Positions 17,803 to 25,548 of a stretch of DNA of 64,000 nt are shown here, piece after piece; position 1 is the stretch's first letter; every line of letters begins with the position of its first letter. This stretch comes from VRUE01 sp963774405 (GTDB taxonomy: Bacteria; Actinomycetota; Thermoleophilia; Solirubrobacterales; 70-9). The stretch is from assembly GCA_963774405.1 (NCBI GenBank), contig CAVZEV010000005.1:930001-994000 (forward strand). The letters are read 5' to 3'. The position numbers were made by a program, and so were the translations under genes. The notes beneath the pieces were generated by a model. It made no database searches and was not told the origin of the DNA. It worked only from the letters and a program-made list of their open reading frames with translations.

Positions 17803-18633
17803 TCAGGTGTACATCCCTCCGAACATGCCGCCGGTGACGTTGAGCACCTGGCCGTGCACGTAGTCGGCCAGCGGCGAGCAGAGGAAGAGGACCGGGGCCG
17901 AGGCCTCCTCGGGGGTGGCGGGACGACCGAGCGGGATGATCGCCGAGGCCATCGCCCGCATCTGCTCGGGGATGCCGAGCTCGATCTTCTCGCCGCCCGG
18001 AGCGGTCATCTCGCCGCCCTGCTCCTTGGCCGCGGTGAGGCGGGTTTCGACGAAGCCGAAGGCGACCGCGTTGACGTTGATCTTGAACTGGCCCCACTCC
18101 TTGGCCAGCGTTTTGGTCAGGCCGACGACGCCCATCTTGGCCGCCGAGTAATTGACCTGGCCGGCGTTGCCCATCATCCCCGAGGTCGAGGAGGTGTTGA
18201 CGATCTTGCGGAAGACCTCCTTGCTTTCGTTGCGCTCGGCCTTGGCCGCCTCGCGCCAGTGGGGCGCCAGGGCGCGGGCGACGCGGAAGGGCACGATCGT
18301 GTGGATGTCGAGCATCGCCTGGAACTGCTCGTCGGTCATCTTGTGGGCGACGCTGTCCCAGGTGTAGCCGGCGTTGTTGACGCAGATGTCGACCGAGCCG
18401 AAGGCGTCGACCGCGGCCGCGACCAGCTTGTCGGCGGCATCTGTCTCGGTCAGGTCGCCGGCGAAGACGGCGGTCTCGCCGTCGATCTCGCTCGCCGCCT
18501 GCTCGGCGACGTCGGCGTCGAGGTCGTTGATCAGCACCTTGGCGCCCTCGCGGACGAACATCTCGGCGGTCGCCCGGCCGATCCCGCGCGCCGATCCGGT
18601 GACGATCGCCGCTTTCCCGTCAAGAAGTCCCAT
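17803..18633 (-). CDS. SDR oxidoreductase (FabG-like, probable 3-hydroxyacyl-CoA dehydrogenase)
   Basis: A 276-residue classical SDR with an intact active site. It has TGSARGIGRA at the cofactor site, NNAGYTWD, the catalytic serine in NTSSTSG and NYSAAK for YxxxK. A long insertion (HWREAAKAERNESKEVFRK) precedes the serine strand. An AAGGAG Shine-Dalgarno lies before the ATG. A TetR-type palindrome (18702-18717) lies about 70 bases upstream and resembles the operator of the nitrilase-TetR operon at 39 kb, so the gene is probably in that regulon. Confidence 0.88.
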   Translation of the reverse strand: MGLLDGKAAIVTGSARGIGRATAEMFVREGAKVLINDLDADVAEQAASEIDGETAVFAGDLTETDAADKLVAAAVDAFGSVDICVNNAGYTWDSVAHKMTDEQFQAMLDIHTIVPFRVARALAPHWREAAKAERNESKEVFRKIVNTSSTSGMMGNAGQVNYSAAKMGVVGLTKTLAKEWGQFKINVNAVAFGFVETRLTAAKEQGGEMTAPGGEKIELGIPEQMRAMASAIIPLGRPATPEEASAPVLFLCSPLADYVHGQVLNVTGGMFGGMYT

Positions 18634-18701
18634 CAGTCGCTCTCTCCTTATGGATTCAGTGAAATTCGGCTCGGGAGGCTACAAGGAACCAACCGCCCTG
18701 G

Positions 18702-18717
18702 TTGACTGGCCAGTCGG
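18702..18717. promoter_or_regulatory. Predicted TetR-type operator upstream of SDR
   Basis: TTGACTGGCCAGTCGG contains the perfect 12-bp palindrome GACTGGCCAGTC and is framed by CCGCCC and GGGCGG. Fourteen of its first 14 positions match the 38936 site TTGACTGGTCAGTC except for the central C/T. It lies between the SDR (minus) and VapB (plus) starts. Confidence 0.55.
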
Positions 18718-18745
18718 GCGGTGCCACTGGAGGGGGAGAGAATCA

Positions 18746-18768
18746 CCTTCCCCTGACCTTGGGGAAGG
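18746..18768. promoter_or_regulatory. Inverted repeat upstream of vapB, probable autoregulatory site
   Basis: CCTTCCCC and GGGGAAGG, perfect 8-bp arms with a 7-base spacer, end 21 bases before the vapB ATG. Ribbon-helix-helix antitoxins usually repress their own operon through such sites. It could also form an mRNA hairpin. Confidence 0.45.
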
Positions 18769-18789
18769 ATGGAGGCCGCGTATGTCACG

Positions 18790-19029
18790 ATGTATGGCGT
18801 GAAACGGACGACCGTCTATCTGGGTGACGACCAGAAGCGCCAACTGGAGGAGATCGCGGCGCGCACCGCTCTCAGCGAGGCTGAGTTGATCCGGGGGGGC
18901 GTCGATCGTGTGATCGAGGAGCATCGACCGCGGCGACCCAAGCCGCAGGCGCTTTTTGCCCTCAACGACCCGCTGCTCGACGACCCAGGCCGGGCCGACG
19001 AGGCGCTCGAGGGATTTGGCGAAGATTGA
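18790..19029 (+). CDS. Ribbon-helix-helix antitoxin, VapB-like
   Basis: A 79-residue protein. The N-terminal RHH is KRTTVYLGDDQKRQLEEIAARTALSEAELIRGGVDRVIEEH (beta strand then two helices). The C-terminal tail LFALNDPLLDDPGRADEALEGFGED would wrap the toxin. The start is ATG at 18790; GTG at 18799 (VKRTTVYL) is an alternative close to the usual family start. It overlaps the PIN toxin start by four bases (TTGA), the standard coupled antitoxin-toxin layout. Confidence 0.85.
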   Translation: MYGVKRTTVYLGDDQKRQLEEIAARTALSEAELIRGGVDRVIEEHRPRRPKPQALFALNDPLLDDPGRADEALEGFGED

Positions 19030-19451
19030 TCCTGGTCGATACAAATGCGGTGCTGCAGATGGCCAGCTCGACGGCGAGCCACCATGCCGACGTCAAGCGA
19101 GTCGTTGATGAGGTGAGCGGGCCGTTCCTGCTCTCGCCGTTCGTGCTCGCCGAGCTGGACTACATGCTCGGCACGCGCCACGGACAGGGTGCGCAGCTTG
19201 CCCTCCTGGCTGAGGTCGCCGAGGGTGCCTACGAGCTTGCCGAGTTCGGTCGGCCCGACATCGAGCAGGCGGCGGCGGTCATGCGCCGCTACGCCGATCT
19301 CCGTATCGGACTCGCCGACGCCTCGATCGTCGTTCTGGCGGAGCGCCACGGGACTGCCGACGTGCTCACCTTCGACCGGCGTCACTTCCGGGCAATGCGT
19401 GGACCAGGCGGGCGCCCGTTCCGGCTCCTTCCGGACGACTTCCCGGCCTGA
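19026..19451 (+). CDS. PIN-domain ribonuclease toxin, VapC-like
   Basis: A 141-residue PIN protein. Its acidic active-site residues are in ILVDTNAVL (Asp5), VLAELDYML, GLADASIVVLAE and TFDRRHFRAM, the expected quartet. It would cleave RNA, typically tRNA or rRNA loops, when the antitoxin is lost. The start is TTG at 19026, overlapping the antitoxin stop. Type II toxin-antitoxin pair with the preceding gene. Confidence 0.9.
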   Translation: MILVDTNAVLQMASSTASHHADVKRVVDEVSGPFLLSPFVLAELDYMLGTRHGQGAQLALLAEVAEGAYELAEFGRPDIEQAAAVMRRYADLRIGLADASIVVLAERHGTADVLTFDRRHFRAMRGPGGRPFRLLPDDFPA

Positions 19452-19474
19452 GCACCCCATCGACACGTGCCCGC

Positions 19475-20275
19475 TCAGGGCGTAGGCGACATGAACATCC
19501 GGTACTCGAAGGCGGTCTCGTAGCCCAGCGCCTCGTAGATCGGCTTGCCCATCGGCGAGGCCTGCAGCGCGGCGATGTCGGCCCCGAGCTCGAAGCCCGC
19601 GTTGGTCGCGGCCACCGCCACCGCCCGCCCGAGGCCCCTGCCGCGGGCCTGCTCGAGGCTGCCGACCCAGTAGATGCCGGCGACGCCGTGGCTGACCATC
19701 GTCATCGCGATCGCGGCCGGCTCGCCCTCGAGCAGGGCGATGAAGGTGACGGTGTTCTCGGCAAGTAGGCCGGCGTGGTCGGTGTAGCCGGCGAAGACCT
19801 CGGGCGGGAAGCCGATGTCCGCGTAGGAGGCGGTCGCGACGCGCCAGAAGTCGGGCGCCTGGCCGACCTCGGTCAGCAGGCGCAGCTCGGCGCCCGGCGG
19901 CAGCGCGGGCGGCTCCAGCGCTGCGCTGAGCGTCATCTCGGGCTCTTCGTAGACGAGCTGGAAGCCTTCGGCTTCGGTGGCGGCGAGGAGATCGCGGTCC
20001 TCGGCCCGCCCCGCCCGCACCCAGATGCTGAAGCCGCGCTCGCGGGCGGCGAAGAACTGCTTCGCCCGGGCGATGAACTCGCTCGCGTCGACGCTGTCGT
20101 CGCGACGGAAGGCGCCGTTGGAGATCACCGGGTGGGTGGAGCAGCCGGCGCCGAAGAGCCAGCCCGGCTCGGCCTCGACCGCGGCGCCGGGGTCGAGTTC
20201 GAAGAACTGGCGCGAGCTGTCGACCAGGTTGAGGTGGGCGCGCTGCAGCGAGTCAGCGGCCAAGCTCGATGCCAC
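19475..20275 (-). CDS. GNAT-family acetyltransferase
   Basis: A 266-residue protein. The C-terminal half holds the GNAT fold with the acetyl-CoA binding loop EQARGRGLGRAVAVAATNAGF and the end segment YEALGYETAFEYRMFM. The N-terminal half (residues about 1-115) is a second, degenerate acetyltransferase-like domain. Its first 23 bases overlap the 3' end of the glyoxalase gene, so it is translated from the same mRNA. Substrate unknown. Confidence 0.8.
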   Translation of the reverse strand: MASSLAADSLQRAHLNLVDSSRQFFELDPGAAVEAEPGWLFGAGCSTHPVISNGAFRRDDSVDASEFIARAKQFFAARERGFSIWVRAGRAEDRDLLAATEAEGFQLVYEEPEMTLSAALEPPALPPGAELRLLTEVGQAPDFWRVATASYADIGFPPEVFAGYTDHAGLLAENTVTFIALLEGEPAAIAMTMVSHGVAGIYWVGSLEQARGRGLGRAVAVAATNAGFELGADIAALQASPMGKPIYEALGYETAFEYRMFMSPTP

Positions 20276-20675
20276 CGCTCTCGGTCACTGTCCAGTGCGG
20301 GTTGTGGGCGACCTCCCAGGGATGGCCGTCGGGGTCGATGAAGACGCCGCTGTAGCCGCCCCAGAAGGTCTCGGCGGGCTCGCGGCCGATCGTCGCGCCG
20401 GCGCTCCGCGCTTCCTCGATCGTCGCGTCGACCTCGGCGGGCGAGCCGAAGTTGAGCGCCAGGGTCACGCCGCCCCAGCCGCCGCCGTCGCTGACCGCGC
20501 TGTCCTCGGCCAGGCGCGAGCGGTCCCAGAGGGCGAGGACCATCTCGCCCGCCTGGAAGAAGACGACGTCGTCGCCGGGCGCCGCGCCGGTCTTCCAGCC
20601 AAGCGCCTCGTAGAAGCGGCGCGCCCGCCCGAGGTCCCCCACGCCGAGGGTGATCAGGTTGACGCGCTGCTTCAC
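20253..20675 (-). CDS. VOC/glyoxalase family protein
   Basis: A 140-residue vicinal-oxygen-chelate protein. Two beta-alpha-beta-beta-beta modules are visible: LGVGDLGRARRFYEALGWKTG and the C-terminal GYSGVFIDPDGHPWEVAHNP. Metal-ligand positions are only partly clear. It could be a dioxygenase, glyoxalase or resistance protein; nothing nearby decides this. It lies eight bases downstream of the DUF4234 gene on the same strand. Confidence 0.85.
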   Translation of the reverse strand: MKQRVNLITLGVGDLGRARRFYEALGWKTGAAPGDDVVFFQAGEMVLALWDRSRLAEDSAVSDGGGWGGVTLALNFGSPAEVDATIEEARSAGATIGREPAETFWGGYSGVFIDPDGHPWEVAHNPHWTVTESGGIELGR

Positions 20676-20682
20676 GGGCGGT

Positions 20683-21204
20683 TCAGACCGTCGGCCCCGC
20701 GGGCGGCGGGTCGTCGGCGGGCGGCTCGCCTGCCTGTGGCTGCTCGGGCAGCGGCGGCGGCATCGGGTCGGCGGGGGCGGGCGGTGCGAGTTCGCCCTCG
20801 ACCGGGTTGGCCTCGGCCTGCCAGACCTTGTTCAGCTCGGACTGGATGTAGAACCAGAGCGCCGGCGAGATGATCAGGTAGAGGATGATCGCGATCCAGC
20901 CGTTGAGCGGCGTCTGTCCGGCCACCCTGGAGGCGCCCATGACGCGCTTGGTCCCGCGCCAGTAGCTGACCAGCGGCGGCACGATGATGAACAGGCCGGG
21001 AAACAGCGCCAGGACCGAGTTGGTCGGGTTCTGGCCGAGGTCGAAGCCCTTGGCCTTGCCGTAGTCGCGCAGCTCGCGATTGATCCGGTACCACCAGACG
21101 AGGTGATAGATGCCGAGCGTGATGATCGGCAACAGCGCCGCCGCCCACGGACTGCGGACCTTCACATTGTCGCCGCTCTCCCTGAGCTGCATTTCGTAAG
21201 CCAT
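20683..21204 (-). CDS. DUF4234 membrane protein
   Basis: A 173-residue protein. It matches DUF4234 in SPWAAALLPIITLGIYHLVWWYRINRELRDYGKA. There are three to four hydrophobic segments between residues about 20 and 135, then a proline- and alanine-rich cytoplasmic tail of about 40 residues ending PPPAGPTV. Function unknown; a GAGGG sequence upstream may serve as ribosome site. Confidence 0.82.
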   Translation of the reverse strand: MAYEMQLRESGDNVKVRSPWAAALLPIITLGIYHLVWWYRINRELRDYGKAKGFDLGQNPTNSVLALFPGLFIIVPPLVSYWRGTKRVMGASRVAGQTPLNGWIAIILYLIISPALWFYIQSELNKVWQAEANPVEGELAPPAPADPMPPPLPEQPQAGEPPADDPPPAGPTV

Positions 21205-21412
21205 GTAACCCTCGTTTCTCCCCGCGTCGAATAGGTCGCGAAGACCCTACTCGACGTCTGGACGTCCGTTTACGCAATGGCGAGCAAGAAGTGGCGCCGG
21301 CTCTACGCCGGCAGCACGGTGACAGCCGGTTCTGCGGATCCGTAGGGCCCCACGCCGGCGTTGTGGCGCAGCACCGATGACCGGCGCGGCGTTCGCTGTC
21401 AGGTTTGTACCG

Positions 21413-21937
21413 ATGAAGGTGCTGGTCGCATACGCGTCGAAGCGCGGTTCGACGGCGGAGATCGCCGAGGCGGTGGCGAGCACGCTGCGCGAGGAGGGCC
21501 TCGAGGCCGACTGCATCGGCACCGACCACGTCGACAGCCTCGATGGCTACGACGCCGTGATACTTGGCTGCGCCGTGTACATGATGCACTGGCGCGGGGA
21601 AGCGCGGCACCTCCTGCGCAAGCAACGCAAAGCGCTCGCCGCGCTTCCCTTCTGGGTCTTCAGCTCCGGCCCCGTGGGCGATCCGGAGAAGGACAATCCC
21701 AAGTGGACCGAGCCGCCGAAGATCGTCGAGGCGGTCGAGAAGCTGGGCGCGCGCGAACACGTCGTCTTCGGCGGGCGCGTGCCGATCGAGCCGCATGGCC
21801 CGATCGAGAAGGCGATGGTCTCCGGCACTCCTGCCGAGTACCGTGACCGCCGCGACTGGGACGAGATCCGCAGCTGGGCGGTGTCAATCGCCCGGGAGCT
21901 GGCCGGCGATCGCGACCAGGTCCTTCGGCCGCATTAG
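21413..21937 (+). CDS. Flavodoxin-domain protein (HemG-like)
   Basis: A 174-residue flavodoxin-fold protein. The FMN phosphate loop is YASKRGSTAEIAEAVA at residues 5-20, with ILGCAVYMMHWRGEAR and VFSSGPVGDPEKDNPK binding the ring. Protoporphyrinogen oxidase of HemG type is one possibility, but small stress flavodoxins look the same. The start at 21413 is chosen because the fold begins at MKVLVAY; the 12 codons before it are not conserved-looking. Its last 54 bases overlap the convergent phosphatase. Confidence 0.82.
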   Translation: MKVLVAYASKRGSTAEIAEAVASTLREEGLEADCIGTDHVDSLDGYDAVILGCAVYMMHWRGEARHLLRKQRKALAALPFWVFSSGPVGDPEKDNPKWTEPPKIVEAVEKLGAREHVVFGGRVPIEPHGPIEKAMVSGTPAEYRDRRDWDEIRSWAVSIARELAGDRDQVLRPH

Positions 21938-22330
21938 CGCCACGAGCACCCCGCCGTCGACGATCGCCAGACCGCCCTTGCGCAGCTTCACCCTGGCGCC
22001 GGTGAGACGCGCCACCTCGCTCGAGAAGTCGGGCTCGTGGCCGACCAGGAGCACGTCGCCGCGCCCGGCGCTCAGGGCGAGCGAGTCGAAGGGGCCGCCG
22101 CGCAGCTCCTCGCTGACCTCCGGCTCGAGCGCGAGCGCCTCGCAGGCCAGCCGGGCGGTGTCGGCCGCCCGCACCTTGGGACTGGTCAGGCAGGTATCGG
22201 GCTTGGCGGAGAGCGCCGCCAGCGCCCGTCCCGCCGCCTCGGACTGGCGTTCGCCCTTGAGCGTCAGGCGCCGCGCCGCATCGTCGCCCCGGCCTTCCTC
22301 GGCGTCGCCGTGTCGGAGCAGGTAGATCAC
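21884..22330 (-). CDS. Histidine phosphatase, SixA-like
   Basis: A 148-residue phosphoglycerate-mutase superfamily protein. The catalytic RHG is in IYLLRHGDAEEG (histidine 7), and the second histidine is in VLLVGHEPDFS. Short length and context match SixA, which dephosphorylates histidine phosphotransfer proteins. The GTG at 22330 is preceded by TAGGAT (22338-22343) at seven bases, a leaderless-type start. It overlaps the flavodoxin gene tail to tail by 54 bases. Confidence 0.85.
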   Translation of the reverse strand: MIYLLRHGDAEEGRGDDAARRLTLKGERQSEAAGRALAALSAKPDTCLTSPKVRAADTARLACEALALEPEVSEELRGGPFDSLALSAGRGDVLLVGHEPDFSSEVARLTGARVKLRKGGLAIVDGGVLVALMRPKDLVAIAGQLPGD

Positions 22331-22403
22331 CGCCCCGATCCTACGAAGTGGGCGGAGCCGCGGCCGCAACGCGGGCGGCGAATGCCCGCGTACCATCGTT
22401 CCA

Positions 22404-22553
22404 ATGCCTCTCGCGCTCGGCGGCCATTTTCTCTATCGGGAGATCTCGAGGGGCAATTGGATCGTGGTCGTCGCCCTCGTCGCGGTTGTGGTCCTGCTGC
22501 GCTTCTGGCCGCAGGTCGTCGCCTGGATCACTCAGCGCTGGAACTCGCGCTGA
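22404..22553 (+). CDS. Small single-pass membrane protein (49 aa)
   Basis: ATG at 22404, stop TGA at 22551-22553. The protein starts MPLALGGHFLYREISRGN and has one hydrophobic helix (WIVVVALVAVVVLLRFWP) then WITQRWNSR. TACCAT lies seven bases before the ATG, in the same position as other leaderless starts in the window. Function unknown. Confidence 0.6.
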   Translation: MPLALGGHFLYREISRGNWIVVVALVAVVVLLRFWPQVVAWITQRWNSR

Positions 22554-22559
22554 GTCGGC

Positions 22560-23237
22560 TCAGCATCCACCCAGGTGATGCAGCCGGCGGCGGTAGGTCT
22601 GCATCGAGGCGTGCCGCCAGTCTCCGTGGGTCTGATTGCGCAGGCTCGCGACCCGCTCGCGGTGGTAGGGCGAGGAGAGGCTCTCCGCGTGCCCGATCAC
22701 GTTGCGCAGCTTTATGTGGAAGCGACAGCGCAGGTAGCGCGTCAACGCCAGCGAGGCATGTATCTCCCGCTTGTCTCCCAGCACTTCCGCGTCGCTGAAA
22801 CCGGTGTGCTCGATCCCGATTGAGGTCCAGTTGAGCCCGACCGTGTGCCGACAGCGAATCCGCGTCGAGACCAGCTGATAGATCCGCCCCGCCCCCGAGA
22901 CGACGAAGTGCGCGCAGACGTTCGGCAGCTCGTGCAGCTCCGGGTCGGGATGATCGGGCGCGAAGGTGTTGTAGACCGAAGCGGCGGTGCCGGCTTCGGC
23001 CCAGTGCTCGACGATCACCTGTGGGTGCTTCAGCCGCCAGGTGTGTTCCCCGTAGTGTCGCTCCGAGTAGGCCGCCATCTGCCGCTTGCGCTTGGGGCCG
23101 AAGGGGATCAATCGCTTGATGATGTGCGGGCGCAACTGGGACGCCGCGCCGTAACGAGTGGCGGATTGATTCGCGTGGCCTACCCCAGGGAGAAGCATGG
23201 CAGCGGCAATGACAGCGATTGAGGCCCAAGTGTTCAC
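22560..23237 (-). CDS. Secreted N-acetylmuramoyl-L-alanine amidase (Amidase_2/PGRP fold)
   Basis: A 225-residue protein. The signal peptide is VNTWASIAVIAAAMLLPGVGHANQ. The catalytic domain shows HFVVSGAGRIYQLV, TSIGIEHTGFSD and a C-terminal VIGHAESLSSPYH, the zinc-histidine pattern of type 2 amidases; the first zinc ligand region VIVEHWAEAG is less standard. It would cut the stem peptide from MurNAc. The GTG start overlaps the stop of the PIN-like toxin (GTGA, 23234-23237), an unusual link to a toxin-antitoxin pair that may be chance. Confidence 0.8.
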   Translation of the reverse strand: MNTWASIAVIAAAMLLPGVGHANQSATRYGAASQLRPHIIKRLIPFGPKRKRQMAAYSERHYGEHTWRLKHPQVIVEHWAEAGTAASVYNTFAPDHPDPELHELPNVCAHFVVSGAGRIYQLVSTRIRCRHTVGLNWTSIGIEHTGFSDAEVLGDKREIHASLALTRYLRCRFHIKLRNVIGHAESLSSPYHRERVASLRNQTHGDWRHASMQTYRRRLHHLGGC

Positions 23238-23623
23238 GTTGGATCGACGTGCCTGATCGAGCTCTCCAGATCGACCTCGACGCGCTTGTTGAGCATCCAT
23301 TCAGATGGCGTCTCGCCTTCTATTTTCGCCTGCCGCTCGATGTAGTCGAGCGCCGCATCGAGCAGGGGCCACAGCGCCTCACGTCCCTCTGTCTGCGGCA
23401 AAATCAGAAGCCCAGAGTGCAGGTCGACCTGTCGGTAGAGGGCGACAAAGTCGGCCTGGTCGTTTGTGACGAAGACGGCCTCTTCACTGATAACAGTCTT
23501 GTGGAGGGCTCGGTCTGGGACGCCAAGCAGATTTCGATCTCGATTGCAGGTCGCCCAGTAGCCGCGATCATTGGCTTGCTGAACGAGAGTGGGGGACAGG
23601 CACTCGTCGACCCAGAGTTTCAC
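23234..23623 (-). CDS. DUF5615 PIN-like toxin
   Basis: A 129-residue protein of the PIN-like DUF5615 family. The first acidic site is VKLWVDECLSPTLV and the second VFVTNDQADFVALY. These pair with DUF433 antitoxins in many genomes. The GTG start overlaps the antitoxin stop by four bases. A ribonuclease toxin role is inferred from family and pairing. Confidence 0.82.
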   Translation of the reverse strand: MKLWVDECLSPTLVQQANDRGYWATCNRDRNLLGVPDRALHKTVISEEAVFVTNDQADFVALYRQVDLHSGLLILPQTEGREALWPLLDAALDYIERQAKIEGETPSEWMLNKRVEVDLESSIRHVDPT

Positions 23624-24204
23624 GCTGCAGTGTCGTCGGTCGACTTCCTCACCGGCCGCCCCCGCCGGGGGTTGCCCCTTGCCCATTGCGCGGCAACCTC
23701 GTACGCCTCTTCCGGGATGTGCGGATAGTCCTCCCTCAAGACCCTGCGACTCTCACCGCCCTCGACAAGCTGAGCCAGGGTCCGCACCGGGACACGCGTG
23801 CCTCGGATAACCGGCACACCACCCATCTTGGCCGGATCGGTCTCGACGTACCTCTCGCGCAACCGCACGTAGTCAAAAGCTCGCTTCGCGACATCAGCAG
23901 CGTTCTCGGTCATTGCGACGCGCAGCGCACGCGAAAGCTCGAACTCCTCCGCCTTAGCGGGGTTCCGCTTGACGATCCAGTTCCTGACTTGACGTTTGAG
24001 CTTGATCGAGAGGCTGATCGGCAATTCCGAGAGAAGGGCCAAAGCCGCCGCCTCGTCGGCCGCCAGCAGCGTCCGCCCCCTGCTCCGTCGTGCCTTCGCG
24101 ACACGCTGCTCAAGCGCCTTGTTAACGGCGTTGACCGAGACCCCGCTGATCTCAGCGATCTCGTTTCTCGTCAGGAGAGGCGATGTTGCGGCCTTCGTGG
24201 TCAT
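23620..24204 (-). CDS. DUF433 antitoxin with N-terminal HTH
   Basis: A 194-residue protein. The N-terminal HTH is LTRNEIAEISGVSVNAVNKALEQ. The C-terminal DUF433 domain is GVPVIRGTRVPVRTLAQLVEGG through EEAYEVAAQWARGNP. The ATG at 24204 is chosen over the GTG at 24213 because AAGGTG lies six bases before it. That ribosome site and the start codon lie inside a perfect 30-bp palindrome, so the protein probably binds its own start region. It is co-translated with the DUF5615 toxin. Confidence 0.82.
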   Translation of the reverse strand: MTTKAATSPLLTRNEIAEISGVSVNAVNKALEQRVAKARRSRGRTLLAADEAAALALLSELPISLSIKLKRQVRNWIVKRNPAKAEEFELSRALRVAMTENAADVAKRAFDYVRLRERYVETDPAKMGGVPVIRGTRVPVRTLAQLVEGGESRRVLREDYPHIPEEAYEVAAQWARGNPRRGRPVRKSTDDTAA

Positions 24205-24232
24205 AATCTGCACCTTACAAGGTGCAGATTAT
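24203..24232. promoter_or_regulatory. Perfect 30-bp palindromic operator over antitoxin start
   Basis: Arms ATAATCTGCACCTT (24203-24216) and its exact complement (24219-24232) flank a two-base AC centre. On the minus strand the right-hand part reads AAGGTGCAGATTATG, so the Shine-Dalgarno and initiator are part of the palindrome. It is far more AT-rich than its surroundings. Predicted autoregulatory site for the DUF433 antitoxin, and possibly an mRNA hairpin that hides the ribosome site. Confidence 0.75.
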
Positions 24233-24336
24233 CAAATGACCCTCGACCGCGGCTTACCCGAGTTCGTCGAATCGACGGAGCCTCGCCTGCCATCGTGACT
24301 CGGCGCGCTCGCAGCGCCACCGTCCGCAGCTGGCTT

Positions 24337-25515
24337 CTACAACCCCATCAGCTTGCCGAGGATCTCCTTCATCACCTCGTCCGTGCCGCCGCCGATCGGA
24401 CCCAGCCGCGCGTCGCGAACGGCGCGCTCGATGCCGTACTCGCGCATGTAGCCGTAGCCGCCGTGGATTTGGAGGGATTGGTCGGCGATCTCGAGGACGG
24501 CGCGCTGGGTGACGAGCTTGGCCATGGTCACGTCTTGGATGCAGTCCTGGCCTTCGTGGAAGAGGCGGAGGGCGTTGTAGGTGAGGGCGCGGGAGGCCTC
24601 GGCCTTGGTTGCCATCTCGGCGATGTGGTGGCGGATCGCCTGGAACTTGCCGATCGGGCGGCCGAAGGCTTCGCGCTCGAGGGCGTAGGCGACGGTGGTC
24701 TCTATGAGTCGTTGCATCGCGCCGACGGCGCCGATCGCCATCAGCAGCCGCTCCCAGGCGAAGTTGGCCATGATCAGCTTGAAGCCCTCGTTCTCACCGC
24801 CGAGCAGGTTCTCCGCGGGCACCTCGACGCCGGTGAATGCCAGCTCTCCGGTGTCGGATGAGTGCCAGCCCATCTTCTCCAGCTTCTGCGCTACCTCGTA
24901 GCCGGGCATCTCGCGCTCGAGCACGAGGAAGGAGATGCCGCCGTGGCCGCCCTCTTTGGTCGTCTTCACCGCGCAGACGAGGAAGTCGGCGCGGACGCCA
25001 TTGGTGATGAAGGTCTTCGAGCCGTTGACGACGTAGCCGCCGTCGACCTTCTCGGCAAAGGTGGAGATGCCGGCGACGTCGGAGCCGGCGCCCGGCTCGG
25101 TGATCCCCAGCGCGCCGATCTTCTCGCCGGCGATCCCGGGCACCAGCCAGCGCTGCTTCTGCTCGTCGGTGCCGAAGTTGAAGATCGGCGGCATCGCGAT
25201 CGAGGTGTGGGCGTTGAGGCCGGCGGCGACGCCGCCGGAGCCGCCGCTGCGCGCCAGCTCCTCGACCCAGATCGCGTCGTGCAGGTGGGTGCCGCCCTGG
25301 CCGCCCAGCTCCTCGGGGAACTTGAGGCCGAGGAAGCCGAGCTCGGCGCAGCGGCAGAAGAGCTCGCGGGGGAATTCGCGCGCCGCCTCCCACTCGTCGA
25401 CGTTGGGGGCGATCTCACTGGTGACGAAGCGGCGGACGGTCTCGCGCAGCTCCTCGTGCTCCTCGCCGAAGGGCGGCAGCGTGGCGCGTGTTCCCGTGTC
25501 CTTGATTACGGTCAT
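24337..25515 (-). CDS. Acyl-CoA dehydrogenase (IVD/LCAD-type active site)
   Basis: A 392-residue flavoprotein that makes a trans-2 double bond in an acyl-CoA. The blocks ITEPGAGSDVAGI, GSKTFITNG, GWHSSDTGELAFTGVEVP, EREAFGRPIGKFQ and IHGGYGYMREYGIERAVRDARL are all present. The usual catalytic YEGT is replaced by IGGGTDEVM. Instead WERLL in an upstream helix matches the isovaleryl/long-chain group, where glutamate sits in ERL. The start chosen is the ATG at 25515. It is divergent from DUF445 across 33 bases. Confidence 0.9.
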   Translation of the reverse strand: MTVIKDTGTRATLPPFGEEHEELRETVRRFVTSEIAPNVDEWEAAREFPRELFCRCAELGFLGLKFPEELGGQGGTHLHDAIWVEELARSGGSGGVAAGLNAHTSIAMPPIFNFGTDEQKQRWLVPGIAGEKIGALGITEPGAGSDVAGISTFAEKVDGGYVVNGSKTFITNGVRADFLVCAVKTTKEGGHGGISFLVLEREMPGYEVAQKLEKMGWHSSDTGELAFTGVEVPAENLLGGENEGFKLIMANFAWERLLMAIGAVGAMQRLIETTVAYALEREAFGRPIGKFQAIRHHIAEMATKAEASRALTYNALRLFHEGQDCIQDVTMAKLVTQRAVLEIADQSLQIHGGYGYMREYGIERAVRDARLGPIGGGTDEVMKEILGKLMGL

Positions 25516-25548
25516 TGCTGCCTCGCCGCACATCATCCCCTAAAAGCG

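Noticed and set aside
21277..21345. A 22-codon ORF (MASKKWRRLYAGS) upstream of the flavodoxin
   Set aside because: No ribosome site or -10 element at the right distance; likely chance.
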